Origin: Acetobacteraceae bacterium
GTDB lineage: Bacteria; Pseudomonadota; Alphaproteobacteria; Acetobacterales; Acetobacteraceae
Length of the DNA: 31,799 nucleotides
NCBI GenBank assembly: GCA_003164305.1
Contig: PLSZ01000311.1
Coordinates: forward strand, 1-31,799
Reading direction: 5' to 3'
Each line of letters starts with the position of its first letter. Within the stretch, counting starts at the first letter, position 1. A program made the position numbers and the translations under genes. This document shows, one piece after another, positions 7,481 to 15,700 of the stretch. The notes beneath the pieces are model-generated. The model saw only the letters and a list, made by a program, of their open reading frames with translations, searched no databases and was not told the DNA's origin.

Positions 7481-8572
7481 ATGAACACCCATGCGCCGCC
7501 CCCTGGCCGAATGACCGGCCGTACCACCCCTCTGCCGCCCGGCCTCGACGCGCGCTCGGCCGCCGTGCTGCGGGAAATCGTCGAGCAATACGTCGAAACC
7601 GGGGAGCCGGTGGGCAGTCGCACCCTCTCGCGCCGGCTGCCGTTGAACCTGTCGCCCGCGACCATCCGCAACGTCATGGCGGACCTGACGGATACCGGCT
7701 TGCTCTATGCGCCGCACACCTCCGCCGGCCGGTTGCCGACCGACCTCGGCCTGCGGCTGTTCGTCGATGGGCTGTTGCAATTCGGCGAACTGAGCGACGA
7801 CGAGCGCGGCTCGATCTCCGCCGCGCTGGAAGCCTCCGGACGCAGCCTGGAGGAGACGCTCAGCGACGCCAGTTCCATGCTGTCCGGCCTGTCCGCCGCC
7901 GCCGGCCTGGTGCTGGCGCCAAAAACCGAAGGCGCGCTGCGTCATATCGAGTTCGTCCCGCTTGGTCACGGGCGGGCACTGGTGGTGCTGGTCGCCGCCG
8001 ACGGCCATGTCGAAAATCGCGTGATCGAGACCCCGCCCGGCCTGCCGCCGTCGGCTTTGCAGCAGGCGGGCAATTACCTGAACAACCGCCTCGCCGGACG
8101 CGGACTGGCGGAATTGCGTGTCACGGTCGCCGAGGAACTGGCCGCGAACCGCACCGAACTCGACGGGCTGTCGGCGCAGGTCGTGGCATCCGGCCTGGCG
8201 ACCTGGACCGGAGAGGGCGCGCGCGGCGGCAACCTGATTGTGCGTGGTCAGGGTCGCTTGCTGGCGGATGTCACCCAAATCGAACGCCTCGCCGCGATCC
8301 AGATGCTGTTCGAGCGTCTGGAAACCCAGGAAACCATGGTCAAGCTGCTGGAACTGGCCGAGACGTCGGAAGGCGTGCGGATCTTCATCGGTTCGGAAAG
8401 CGGGCTGTTCGGCACCTCCGGCGTGTCGATGGTGGTGGCACCGGCGCGCAGCGAGGGCAATGGCCGGATCGTCGGCGCGATCGGCGTGATCGGACCGACG
8501 CGGATCAATTACGGGCGGATTATTCCCGTGGTCGACTACACCGCCCGAGTGATCGGGCGCTTGCTGGGGTAA
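7481..8572 (+). CDS. hrcA: Heat-inducible transcription repressor HrcA
   Basis: This 363-residue protein matches HrcA throughout. The N-terminal winged-helix part reads AAVLREIVEQYVETGEPVGSR followed by LSPATIRNVMADLTDTGLL and HTSAGRLPTDLGLRLFVD (about 25-95). A GAF-like core follows, and the C terminus contains GVSMVVAPA, IGVIGPTRINYGRIIPVVDYTA and LLG. HrcA binds CIRCE elements upstream of groE/dnaK-type operons and loses activity when GroEL is titrated by unfolded protein. GGAG at 7469-7472 supports the ATG at 7481. No CIRCE-like dyad (TTAGCACTC...GAGTGCTAA) is seen nearby, so it does not appear to control itself through one. In many alphaproteobacteria grpE follows directly; here it does not. 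Confidence 0.97.
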   Translation: MNTHAPPPGRMTGRTTPLPPGLDARSAAVLREIVEQYVETGEPVGSRTLSRRLPLNLSPATIRNVMADLTDTGLLYAPHTSAGRLPTDLGLRLFVDGLLQFGELSDDERGSISAALEASGRSLEETLSDASSMLSGLSAAAGLVLAPKTEGALRHIEFVPLGHGRALVVLVAADGHVENRVIETPPGLPPSALQQAGNYLNNRLAGRGLAELRVTVAEELAANRTELDGLSAQVVASGLATWTGEGARGGNLIVRGQGRLLADVTQIERLAAIQMLFERLETQETMVKLLELAETSEGVRIFIGSESGLFGTSGVSMVVAPARSEGNGRIVGAIGVIGPTRINYGRIIPVVDYTARVIGRLLG

Positions 8573-8661
8573 CCTACCGCGCGTTCGATGGACAGATCAT
8601 CCTGAAGCGGCCGGGCGGCACGCGCCTTCGCGCCCCACCCGTCCAAGCTGTGCGAGGGCTG

Positions 8662-9507
8662 CTATCCCGCCCCGACCGACGTGTGTCCGGTGTGCGATCC
8701 CATCGACCAATCGTGGCGCGACGTGGACCCGATCATCAAAGCCCTCCGTGAGACCCGCGACCGTTCGGCCGAATTCGCCATCGCGCGAGCCCGCCCGCGA
8801 CGTCGAAGCAGAACCAGACACCCAAAACCAGTGAGGAAGACGGAGATCGACGCCGGCTCCGACGCCTGCGTGAAGGTGATCGAGCCGCTGTTCAGGCTCA
8901 ACACGCCCGGCTGGTAGGCACCGTTCACGCCCAGTCCGAGTTCGAGATTGAGCGAGGTGGGATTGGCGCCAGGCGAATAAGTTCCGCTCGCGGACTGATA
9001 TCCCGTCGTCGTTATCCCCGCCTGGGCCAACTTCGTCGTGGTGCCGTACGTCTCCACCCAGTTGTCCAGCGTGCTGCCGGACTTGCCATCCCCCGCGTCG
9101 GAAACGGTCGCGGCGCTCAGTCCATGCAGATCCGAAACAGTGAGTTCGAACTGAATACAGGTGCACCCATTCGCGCTCGCCTGAGACAGCAACGGAGACC
9201 CTGGATCGTTGGAATTCACGTAGGTCAGTGTCACCGAGTTTTTGGTCGTCGTCACGGTCATTTCCAGATCGTCGCTGGCACAGCTCGTGGATGCGCCGTT
9301 GTTGAGCTGGTACGTGCACGTTCCCAGGGTGAAGTTGAAGTTGCCGAAGCTGATCGTTCCGGGCTGGTCGAACGGGTAGTACGTCTGCGCCCGCGCGGCG
9401 GGTGAAACGCCGCAGGCCGCGAACATCAGCACAGCCAGCCGGAAAGCCAACGCGGGAAGTCTCCGGGGGCGAACCCCGCCCAGACGGCGCGATACCAACG
9501 TGAACAA
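8662..9507 (-). CDS. PEP-CTERM-type secreted surface protein with C-terminal extension
   Basis: This protein of 281 residues has a signal peptide (basic SRRLGGVRPRR, hydrophobic ALAFRLAVLMFAACG, cleavage near AARA|Q at 40). A Ser/Thr/Asn-rich mature domain with four closely spaced cysteines follows. Near the end is a sorting signal: EPAS (217-220), a hydrophobic stretch ISVFLTGFGCLVLL and RRRGRARA. In PEP-CTERM proteins this tripartite tail directs exosortase processing and export to the cell surface or matrix. About 39 residues extend past the basic cluster, which is unusual. The start is a TTG supported by GGGAGA five bases upstream (minus strand). Function beyond surface display is unknown. 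It lies tail to tail with hrcA. Confidence 0.75.
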   Translation of the reverse strand: MFTLVSRRLGGVRPRRLPALAFRLAVLMFAACGVSPAARAQTYYPFDQPGTISFGNFNFTLGTCTYQLNNGASTSCASDDLEMTVTTTKNSVTLTYVNSNDPGSPLLSQASANGCTCIQFELTVSDLHGLSAATVSDAGDGKSGSTLDNWVETYGTTTKLAQAGITTTGYQSASGTYSPGANPTSLNLELGLGVNGAYQPGVLSLNSGSITFTQASEPASISVFLTGFGCLVLLRRRGRARAMANSAERSRVSRRALMIGSTSRHDWSMGSHTGHTSVGAG

Positions 9508-9630
9508 ATCTGTCTCCCGCCGCGGCGGTTGAGGTGCTCGCGGCGGCGGGGTTGTGATCCCGAAACATGAATGAAAGATAAATGGAAAAATGAATCGGAC
9601 GTTAACGACGCCGTTCTGTCTCGGCCGCGA

Positions 9631-10179
9631 TCACGCCGGCAGCGGCCACTGCTCCAGATACGGCATATAATCTGGCTCGACGTCGATCTCCAGTGTCGCG
9701 AGCACCCGAACGACGGCGCAATAAAATGCGATCGTAATCGTCAGATCGACCACTTGCTCGTTCCCCAGAATGGACCGCAGCGTGGCGAACGTGGCGGACG
9801 TCATCGCGCCCGCGTCGGTGATTTCGCGCGCGCCCTTCAGCACCGTCAGGGACAGCGCGTCCAGCGGCGTCGGCTTGCCGGCGGTATCGTCGATCAGTGC
9901 CTGAATGTCCGCGTCGCTCACGCCGAAATCGTGGCCGATCTTGACGTGATGCGACCACTCGTACGGCGAACGAGCCAGCCAGCCGACCTGCAAAATCGCC
10001 AGCTCCCGCAACCGCGCGTCCAGCTTGCTGCCATGGCGGATGAAGCCGCCCAATCCGGAAAAAGCGCGCGCCGCCTTGGGCGAATTCACCAGCGCCTTGA
10101 ACAGCGAAATCGGCCGGTTGAGCAGATCCTGATCGGCCTCGGTGAGGTCCGATTTGGAGAGATAGGGGACGCGGGCCAT
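9631..10179 (-). CDS. Carboxymuconolactone decarboxylase (CMD) family protein
   Basis: This 182-residue all-helical protein has the CMD core RLRELAILQVGWLARSPYEW followed by SHHVKIGHDFGVSDADIQAL at about 56-95. The ELAIL and YEW.HH...G positions are the family hallmark. The AhpD-type CxxC peroxidase pair is absent, so it resembles the YEW-type subgroup rather than alkyl-hydroperoxidase AhpD. Such proteins act in aromatic or lactone catabolism, or as detoxifying decarboxylases or hydroperoxidases. The exact reaction is open. The reading frame is open much further upstream, but the ATG at 10177-10179 is chosen because CTGGAG lies nine bases before it and the family's N terminus begins near there. 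It is divergent from the permease gene at 10351. Confidence 0.88.
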   Translation of the reverse strand: MARVPYLSKSDLTEADQDLLNRPISLFKALVNSPKAARAFSGLGGFIRHGSKLDARLRELAILQVGWLARSPYEWSHHVKIGHDFGVSDADIQALIDDTAGKPTPLDALSLTVLKGAREITDAGAMTSATFATLRSILGNEQVVDLTITIAFYCAVVRVLATLEIDVEPDYMPYLEQWPLPA

Positions 10180-10350
10180 CGGCGTTTGCTCCAGTTGCTT
10201 GAGGCCGGCATCCTGGCGATGCGACGGCGGCCGGTCCAGATGACGCCAGGTCCGCGCGAAGTCCGGCCCTCCACCATGTCGGATTGACACAGTTCCCGCC
10301 GTTGCGCACCGTCCCGACAGAAACACAAAAACAACCGAGGGAACGCATCG

Positions 10351-11742
10351 ATGGCGGAGGCAGCTTCCGGGGGCACGACCGTTCACGGCCACATCGCCGC
10401 GCGCATCGACCGCCTGCCGTTGACGCGGGTCCAATGGCAACTCGCGATCCTGGTGGAGATCACCTGGGGGTTCATCATCGTCGATACCGACGGCATCGGC
10501 GCCCGGCTGTATCCCTTCGTCTGGCGCCCCAATCACTTGCTCAACGTCGATCAATACGCGGTGATCCAGGCATTGCAGGTCGGGCTTGGCATTCTGGTCG
10601 GCGCCTACCTCATGAGTTGGATCGCCGGAAAATACGGCCGCCGTCCCGCGATTTTAATGTCGGCGTTCCTGGCCGGCGTGTTTCTCTGGCCCTTCGCGCA
10701 CGTCGCCAACTTCTGGGCTTTGGTCGGTCTGTCCGTGCTCAGCACCATCGGCGTCGGCGGCATCGTCGCCACCCACGCGGTGTACCTCTCCGAAATGATC
10801 GGCCCCACCGTCCGAGGCAAAGTGCTGCTGGCCTCGCAAGGCAGCACCGCGCTGGTCGGTGTCGGCATCAGCCTGCTCGCCTTCGCCTGGGTTCCCGTGC
10901 ACTGGCAATGGTTCGTCTGGGCTGGCGCGTTGTTCCAGATTGTCGTGTTGCTGCCTCTGCTTTGGTGGCTGCTGCCGGAGTCGCCGCGCTGGCTGGAAGC
11001 CAACGGCCATGCCGAGGACGCCGAACGCGTGATGACCGAGCTGGAACATCGCGTACAGCGCGTCCATGGCGCGGCGTTGCCGGAGCCGGATCATGGCCAA
11101 CACCCGTTACTACTGACCGACAAAGCGGCGTGGCGCGAGTTGTTCTCCAACCCGCGTTACCGCGGCCGCATTCTGCTGATCCTGGTGTGCTGGCTGTGCT
11201 GTTATCCCGGCCTGATTTATGGCGTGGGCGCGTTCATCTCGGTTTACATGGTGGACCACGGCGTGACGCCGCATTTCGTGTTCCTGACGTTCACCGCCGC
11301 GTACGCCGCGACGTTCGTCGCGTTTCTGATCAACTCGGCCTTGGGCGAAGGCGTCGAGCGCCGCGATACGCTGTGTGTCCTGGGCGTTGTGTTCGCGCTG
11401 GCCTGGACCGTGGCGTATTTCTATCCGTTCCCGATGGTCATGGCGGCGTGCGTCATCGTTGGGAGGATCTGCACCACGCTGTTCTTGTTCAATTTGTATA
11501 ATTACACCGCCGTTTCGTTCCCCACCCGCATCCGCTCCGTCGCCTTCGCCTGGACCGACGGGCTTGGGCACCTCGGCGCCTGGGCTGGGGTGACGCTGAC
11601 CGGGCCACTGTACCAGATCGGGCCGAATCATCTGGGATGGTTGCTGTTCGTCACCATCCCGGGGGCGTTGCTGCCGGCGTTTCTGATCCGCGGGTTTGGG
11701 ATACGGCAGAGCCGTGCGGTGTTGGAGCAGGTATCGACGTAA
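10351..11742 (+). CDS. MFS transporter, sugar-porter type
   Basis: This 463-residue integral membrane protein has about twelve hydrophobic segments. The loop 2-3 signature is GKYGRRP at 93-99, SEMIGPTVRGK at 147-157 resembles the sugar-porter E..P..RG motif, and PESPRWLE at 209-216 is the classic sugar-transporter end of the first half. A charged loop (about 216-255) joins the halves. It should be a proton-linked symporter of sugars, polyols or aromatic acids in the inner membrane. GAGGGA at 10337-10342 sets the start. A perfect TTGACA lies at 10284-10289 in the divergent spacer, but no good -10 element follows at the usual distance. Divergence from the CMD-family gene suggests the two might share regulation. 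Confidence 0.9.
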   Translation: MAEAASGGTTVHGHIAARIDRLPLTRVQWQLAILVEITWGFIIVDTDGIGARLYPFVWRPNHLLNVDQYAVIQALQVGLGILVGAYLMSWIAGKYGRRPAILMSAFLAGVFLWPFAHVANFWALVGLSVLSTIGVGGIVATHAVYLSEMIGPTVRGKVLLASQGSTALVGVGISLLAFAWVPVHWQWFVWAGALFQIVVLLPLLWWLLPESPRWLEANGHAEDAERVMTELEHRVQRVHGAALPEPDHGQHPLLLTDKAAWRELFSNPRYRGRILLILVCWLCCYPGLIYGVGAFISVYMVDHGVTPHFVFLTFTAAYAATFVAFLINSALGEGVERRDTLCVLGVVFALAWTVAYFYPFPMVMAACVIVGRICTTLFLFNLYNYTAVSFPTRIRSVAFAWTDGLGHLGAWAGVTLTGPLYQIGPNHLGWLLFVTIPGALLPAFLIRGFGIRQSRAVLEQVST

Positions 11743-11749
11743 CGGCACG

Positions 11750-11767
11750 GCGCGGGGCTGGCCGCGC
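11750..11767 (+). terminator. Possible GC-rich stem-loop after the MFS gene
   Basis: GCGCGG (11750-11755) and CCGCGC (11762-11767) pair across a six-base loop, eight bases after the stop codon. No T tract follows, so termination by this stem alone is uncertain. Confidence 0.3.
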
Positions 11768-11828
11768 GGCTCCGGCGATGGTTGCAGTGGTGTCGCTCCG
11801 GTTTGAGGCGCGGGCGGTCGTTTCGACT

Positions 11829-11875
11829 GTCAGACAAGCGTCACAATTCATTTCGATTGTGTGAACCGGTCAGAC
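11829..11875. promoter_or_regulatory. Dyad and direct repeat upstream of the giant Hint gene
   Basis: CACAAT (11842-11847) and ATTGTG (11856-11861) form an inverted repeat with an eight-base spacer. It is flanked by two direct copies of GTCAGAC (11829-11835 and 11869-11875) forty bases apart. The cluster is about 60-110 bases before the ATG at 11938 and is locally AT-richer than its surroundings. It could be a regulator binding site; no regulator is identified. Confidence 0.35.
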
Positions 11876-11937
11876 GGAGTATCCTCGCGTATCGCCGGGC
11901 AACTCCGTTTTTTCGTTCAATTTGAGCAGGGATCGCA

Positions 11938-12735
11938 ATGTCGACCATTACCTGGACGAACCCGGCGGGCGGCGACTGGTCGGTGCGCGCCGATTGGTCG
12001 TCCAGCCCGAATTTGCCGGGCCCAGGCGACGAGGTGGCGATTACGCTGCCGGGGACGTACACGGTCACGCAATCGGGCACGGTGACGGTCGCTGGCCTGG
12101 TGCTGGCGGACCCCAGCGGCACTCTGGATACCAACGGCGACCTGAACGCGGGGACCCTGACGTTGGACGCAGGCGTTCTGGACCTGAACGGCACGCTTGC
12201 GAACACGACCGTCCTGGACAACGGCGGCACCGTGCAGTTTGAAGACACGGCCACACTGTCCGGCGTCACCTGGCGAGGGACGCTCGATTTCGCGGGGACG
12301 TCTGGCCTGGACTTCCGTTTTCTGGATATCGTCGGCGGTCTGACCGTCACGGGTGCCGATGGCATATCGCCCGGCGTCATCGACTTCAGCGGCTGGACCT
12401 TCGATATCCTCGATGACGAGACGTTTGACAACGTAACGTTGAACCTCCGCGTGCTTGGCTTCGATGCCAAGAATCTCACGCTGGGGGCCCATGCGAGCCT
12501 CAACCTCGCCGGCGATTCGGATACGGACCAGTCCGTCGGCACGCTGGTCAACGCGGGCCAGATCAATTTTCTGGGCGGGTTTGACGAGTTTAACACCACA
12601 GCCTTGTTCAACAGCGGGACCATGTCCGTTTCATCGGGTACGGTCGATTTTCAAATAGGCTCCCCCTTCCAGGTAAGCCCCCGTGCCTTTCGACAATACG
12701 GGCGTCATCGAAGTCGCCGCCGGCGCGGTCGTTAA
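11938..12735 (+). CDS. Giant beta-strand repeat protein, N-terminal part (frame-disrupted)
   Basis: The frame opens at an ATG preceded by AGCAGGGA and encodes about 248 meaningful residues before it loses homology-like content. The start MSTITWTNPAGGDWSVRADW, with a following P..GD.VAI.LPGTYTV, is the common opening of large extracellular beta-strand repeat proteins. Further on come many 'G.L.N.G.I' beta-helix-like steps. The last residues in this frame (after about 247) become arginine-rich and end at 12735, while the same repeat pattern resumes in the +1 frame from 12683. Removing one C from the run at 12678-12682 joins the two parts into one protein of about 2,419 residues. No signal peptide is visible, so export would have to be by a non-Sec route such as type I secretion (inference). 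Confidence 0.75.
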   Translation: MSTITWTNPAGGDWSVRADWSSSPNLPGPGDEVAITLPGTYTVTQSGTVTVAGLVLADPSGTLDTNGDLNAGTLTLDAGVLDLNGTLANTTVLDNGGTVQFEDTATLSGVTWRGTLDFAGTSGLDFRFLDIVGGLTVTGADGISPGVIDFSGWTFDILDDETFDNVTLNLRVLGFDAKNLTLGAHASLNLAGDSDTDQSVGTLVNAGQINFLGGFDEFNTTALFNSGTMSVSSGTVDFQIGSPFQVSPRAFRQYGRHRSRRRRGR

Positions 12736-15700
12736 TCTTGCTGCGAACCAGGTTACCCCAGACGGTCTTGGAACCTTACGAATCGGCGGCAGATTTTTGT
12801 TGCAGGGCAACCTCGACAATATAGGCAGCACGATCACGGTCGCGCCCGGCGGCAGCTTCGATCAACTGACGTTGGATGGGACTCTGGAAGGCGGGACAAT
12901 TGTTTCCCAGGGTGGCACGCTCATCGGCAACGGAACATTGGCGGGAGTCACGAGCGTTGGAACCTTCGATGTAACCGGCTTCTGGATGGTCGATGGGGCA
13001 ACTCAGTTCGAGGCCGATGCCACGGGACCCGCCGCGATCCAAATGACGAATGGTCAGCTGGAATTCTTAACGACACGAACATTGGACAACCTGGTCATCA
13101 CCGCCGCTGGAAGCGACATCATCGAGGCGGAATTCGGCACTCTGACCCTCGATCCCACCGTAACCCTGATCAGCAACGCAGCTACTGTTTCGTTCGAAGG
13201 GACCGTGGTTAATCAGGGCAGTATCGAGGCCACGAGCGCCGCGGACACTTTGTACCTGAACCTGGGATTCACCAATGCTGGCTGGATCGGAATTCAAAAC
13301 GGCGCGGCCCTGAACGGCACCCTGGCCAACACAGGGACGATCGTCCTGGGTGGCGAGAAATCCAGCCTCACGGTTTATGACACCGGGCTCAATCAGGGGA
13401 GTATCGACGTCACGGGCTCAGACGACGTCATTAGCCTGGGGACCAGTTTCACCAACGCGGGCTGGATCGGGGTTCAAAACAGTTCGACGTTGATTGTTGG
13501 CGTATACAGCGGTTCTCCCGGTGGCGTCATCAACACGGGCACGATCGCTTTAGGAAATTCATCGACCAGTTTGGTGTTGTACGGGTCCCAGTCCCTGGCA
13601 AACCTTGGCGGCATTACCGGCGTTGGCGCGAACCTTATCGTCGGAGGAACACTCGACAATACCGGTGGCACGCTGATACTCGCGCCAAATGCGACGTTTG
13701 GCGCGCTGAACATTGGCTCGCCGGACGGCGTTGTACAGGGCGGCACGGTGATCAACGACGGCGGAACGTTCACTCCCGGCGTCGGCTTCGGCGGCATCTT
13801 GTCCGACCTGACCTGGCGCGGTCCTCTGGACCTCACGAGTGCCGCCTTACAGGTAAACGACGTTTTGTTTCAGTCCGAGGACGGCGGCAGCCCAGGCAAC
13901 GTGGTGCTGAACGACAGCAGGTTGTACGTGCTGGATGGCGGGACACTCGACGGGGTATCGTTGATTGCCTCAGGGGGCACCTCGCAGATCGTTGGGCAAG
14001 ACCGCCAATGGGGCGACAACTTTTTCCTGACCCTCGGAACCACCGCGACGATCGACGTGACCAGTGGTTCGAGCCTGAGTCTGCACGGCACGACGGTCAC
14101 CAACCTCGGCACGATAGACGCGACCGGACCAGGCGCGGTCGCCATTGTGCAATCTTATTACGACGGCCGCGCCGTCAGTTTCGTCAACGCCGGCCTGGTG
14201 AATATCACGAACGGCGGCGTGTTCCAGTTCCTCGCGACCGCGGATCAGCAAGGCTCGTCCTTCCTTTCGCAGACCATCGATAACTCCGGCCTGATCGAGA
14301 TCGCCAGTGGCGGCACCTTCGACGTCGGCGCCTACATGTCGGGCATCACCAACACCGGCACCATCAACCTGAATGGCGCCACCAGCACGTTGAAACTCGA
14401 AGGCACGGTCATCGCCGCCGCTCTGGACCTCGTCACCGGCGACGGCGTGCTGGCGATCGATGGCCTGTACGACAACACCGGCGAGACGCTGACCATCGGG
14501 CCGTCCGGCCCATATTCGACGTTGTCGCTCCCCGGAAAGATCATTGGCGGCACCATCGACGCCCAAGGCGGCACGGTGCTGTTCAACGGCGGCACGCTGG
14601 ACGACGTGGTGTGGGACGGTCCGCTGATCCTCGGCGGCCCGCAAAACGATTCGTTGTATGTGGCGAACGGCCTCTCGATCGTGCCTGACGGCGGCGGCCC
14701 GAGCATCATCACGCTGTCCGGAACAAATAGTGTTCTGCTCGACTTCCTCGGCAGCGGGTCGCTCTATGACCTCGACCTCACCGATCAGGTTGCGAGCGCG
14801 ACGATCGTCAACGCCGGGTCGATGCTGTTCGACACGGCCACCACGCTCAGCGTCGCCGCCGGCACCAATGAGGCGTTGTTCCTGAACATCGCGACACTGA
14901 TCAACGACGGAACGATCGCCAATACGCTGGCGACCGGTTCGACGATCACCATCTCCGGCAGCAGCTTCGTCAACGACGGCACGATTGAACTGAGCGGCGC
15001 CGGTAACGCGCTCGTCATCAACACGCCAAGCTTCTCCAACGCGGGCGAAATCCTCGTCAGCAACGGCGCCTCGCTCTTCATCGACGCGGCGAGCAACTGG
15101 GCAGGCATTTATTCCTCGCCCTCCACCGGAGTATTCGACACTTCCGGAACGATCGCGTTGGATGGCAGCAGTTCGTTGATCCTGGGCGGCACCGTGACCG
15201 AGGCGAACCTCGCATCGATCACGACAAGCGGAGGACTGGTCGGACTCGCTTACTTTGGCTTGCTGGAAAATACCGGCAAAACACTGGAAGTCGGGGCCGG
15301 CGACGCGATCGGTACTTTGTCTGTCTCCGGAACGATCCAGGGCGGCACCATCGACGCGCAAGCCGGCGCGGTTCAATTCCGCGGCGGCACATTGGACGAC
15401 GTGGTCTGGGACGGGCCACTCGTACTGGGCAGCATCGGTGACTCCCTGAACGTAACCGACGGCTTCCAGATCGACCCGACCGGCGGCGGACAGCGCGTCG
15501 TGACCCTGTCGGGGAATGGCAGCGGCTTCTCGGACGACGAGAGCCTGAACGATGTCCTGCTCACCGACCAGGCCGCGTTCGCGTCGATCAACGCGCCGAC
15601 ATTGGATGCGGCGAGCACACTGACGGTCGCGGCCCTCACCGCGGGAACGCTGGGTTTGAGCGGCCTGATCAACGACGGCCTGATCGCCAACACCCTTTCG

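Noticed and set aside
9571..10287. 238-residue plus-strand open frame
   Set aside because: Antisense to the CMD-family gene; Arg/Gln-rich translation without domain features.
10284..10312. Strong sigma-70 promoter for the MFS gene
   Set aside because: TTGACA is perfect, but the expected -10 position is GC-rich (around CACCGT), so no complete promoter can be called.
13970..15376. 468-residue minus-strand open frame
   Set aside because: Antisense to the Hint protein repeats; its repetitive charged composition simply mirrors the sense repeats.
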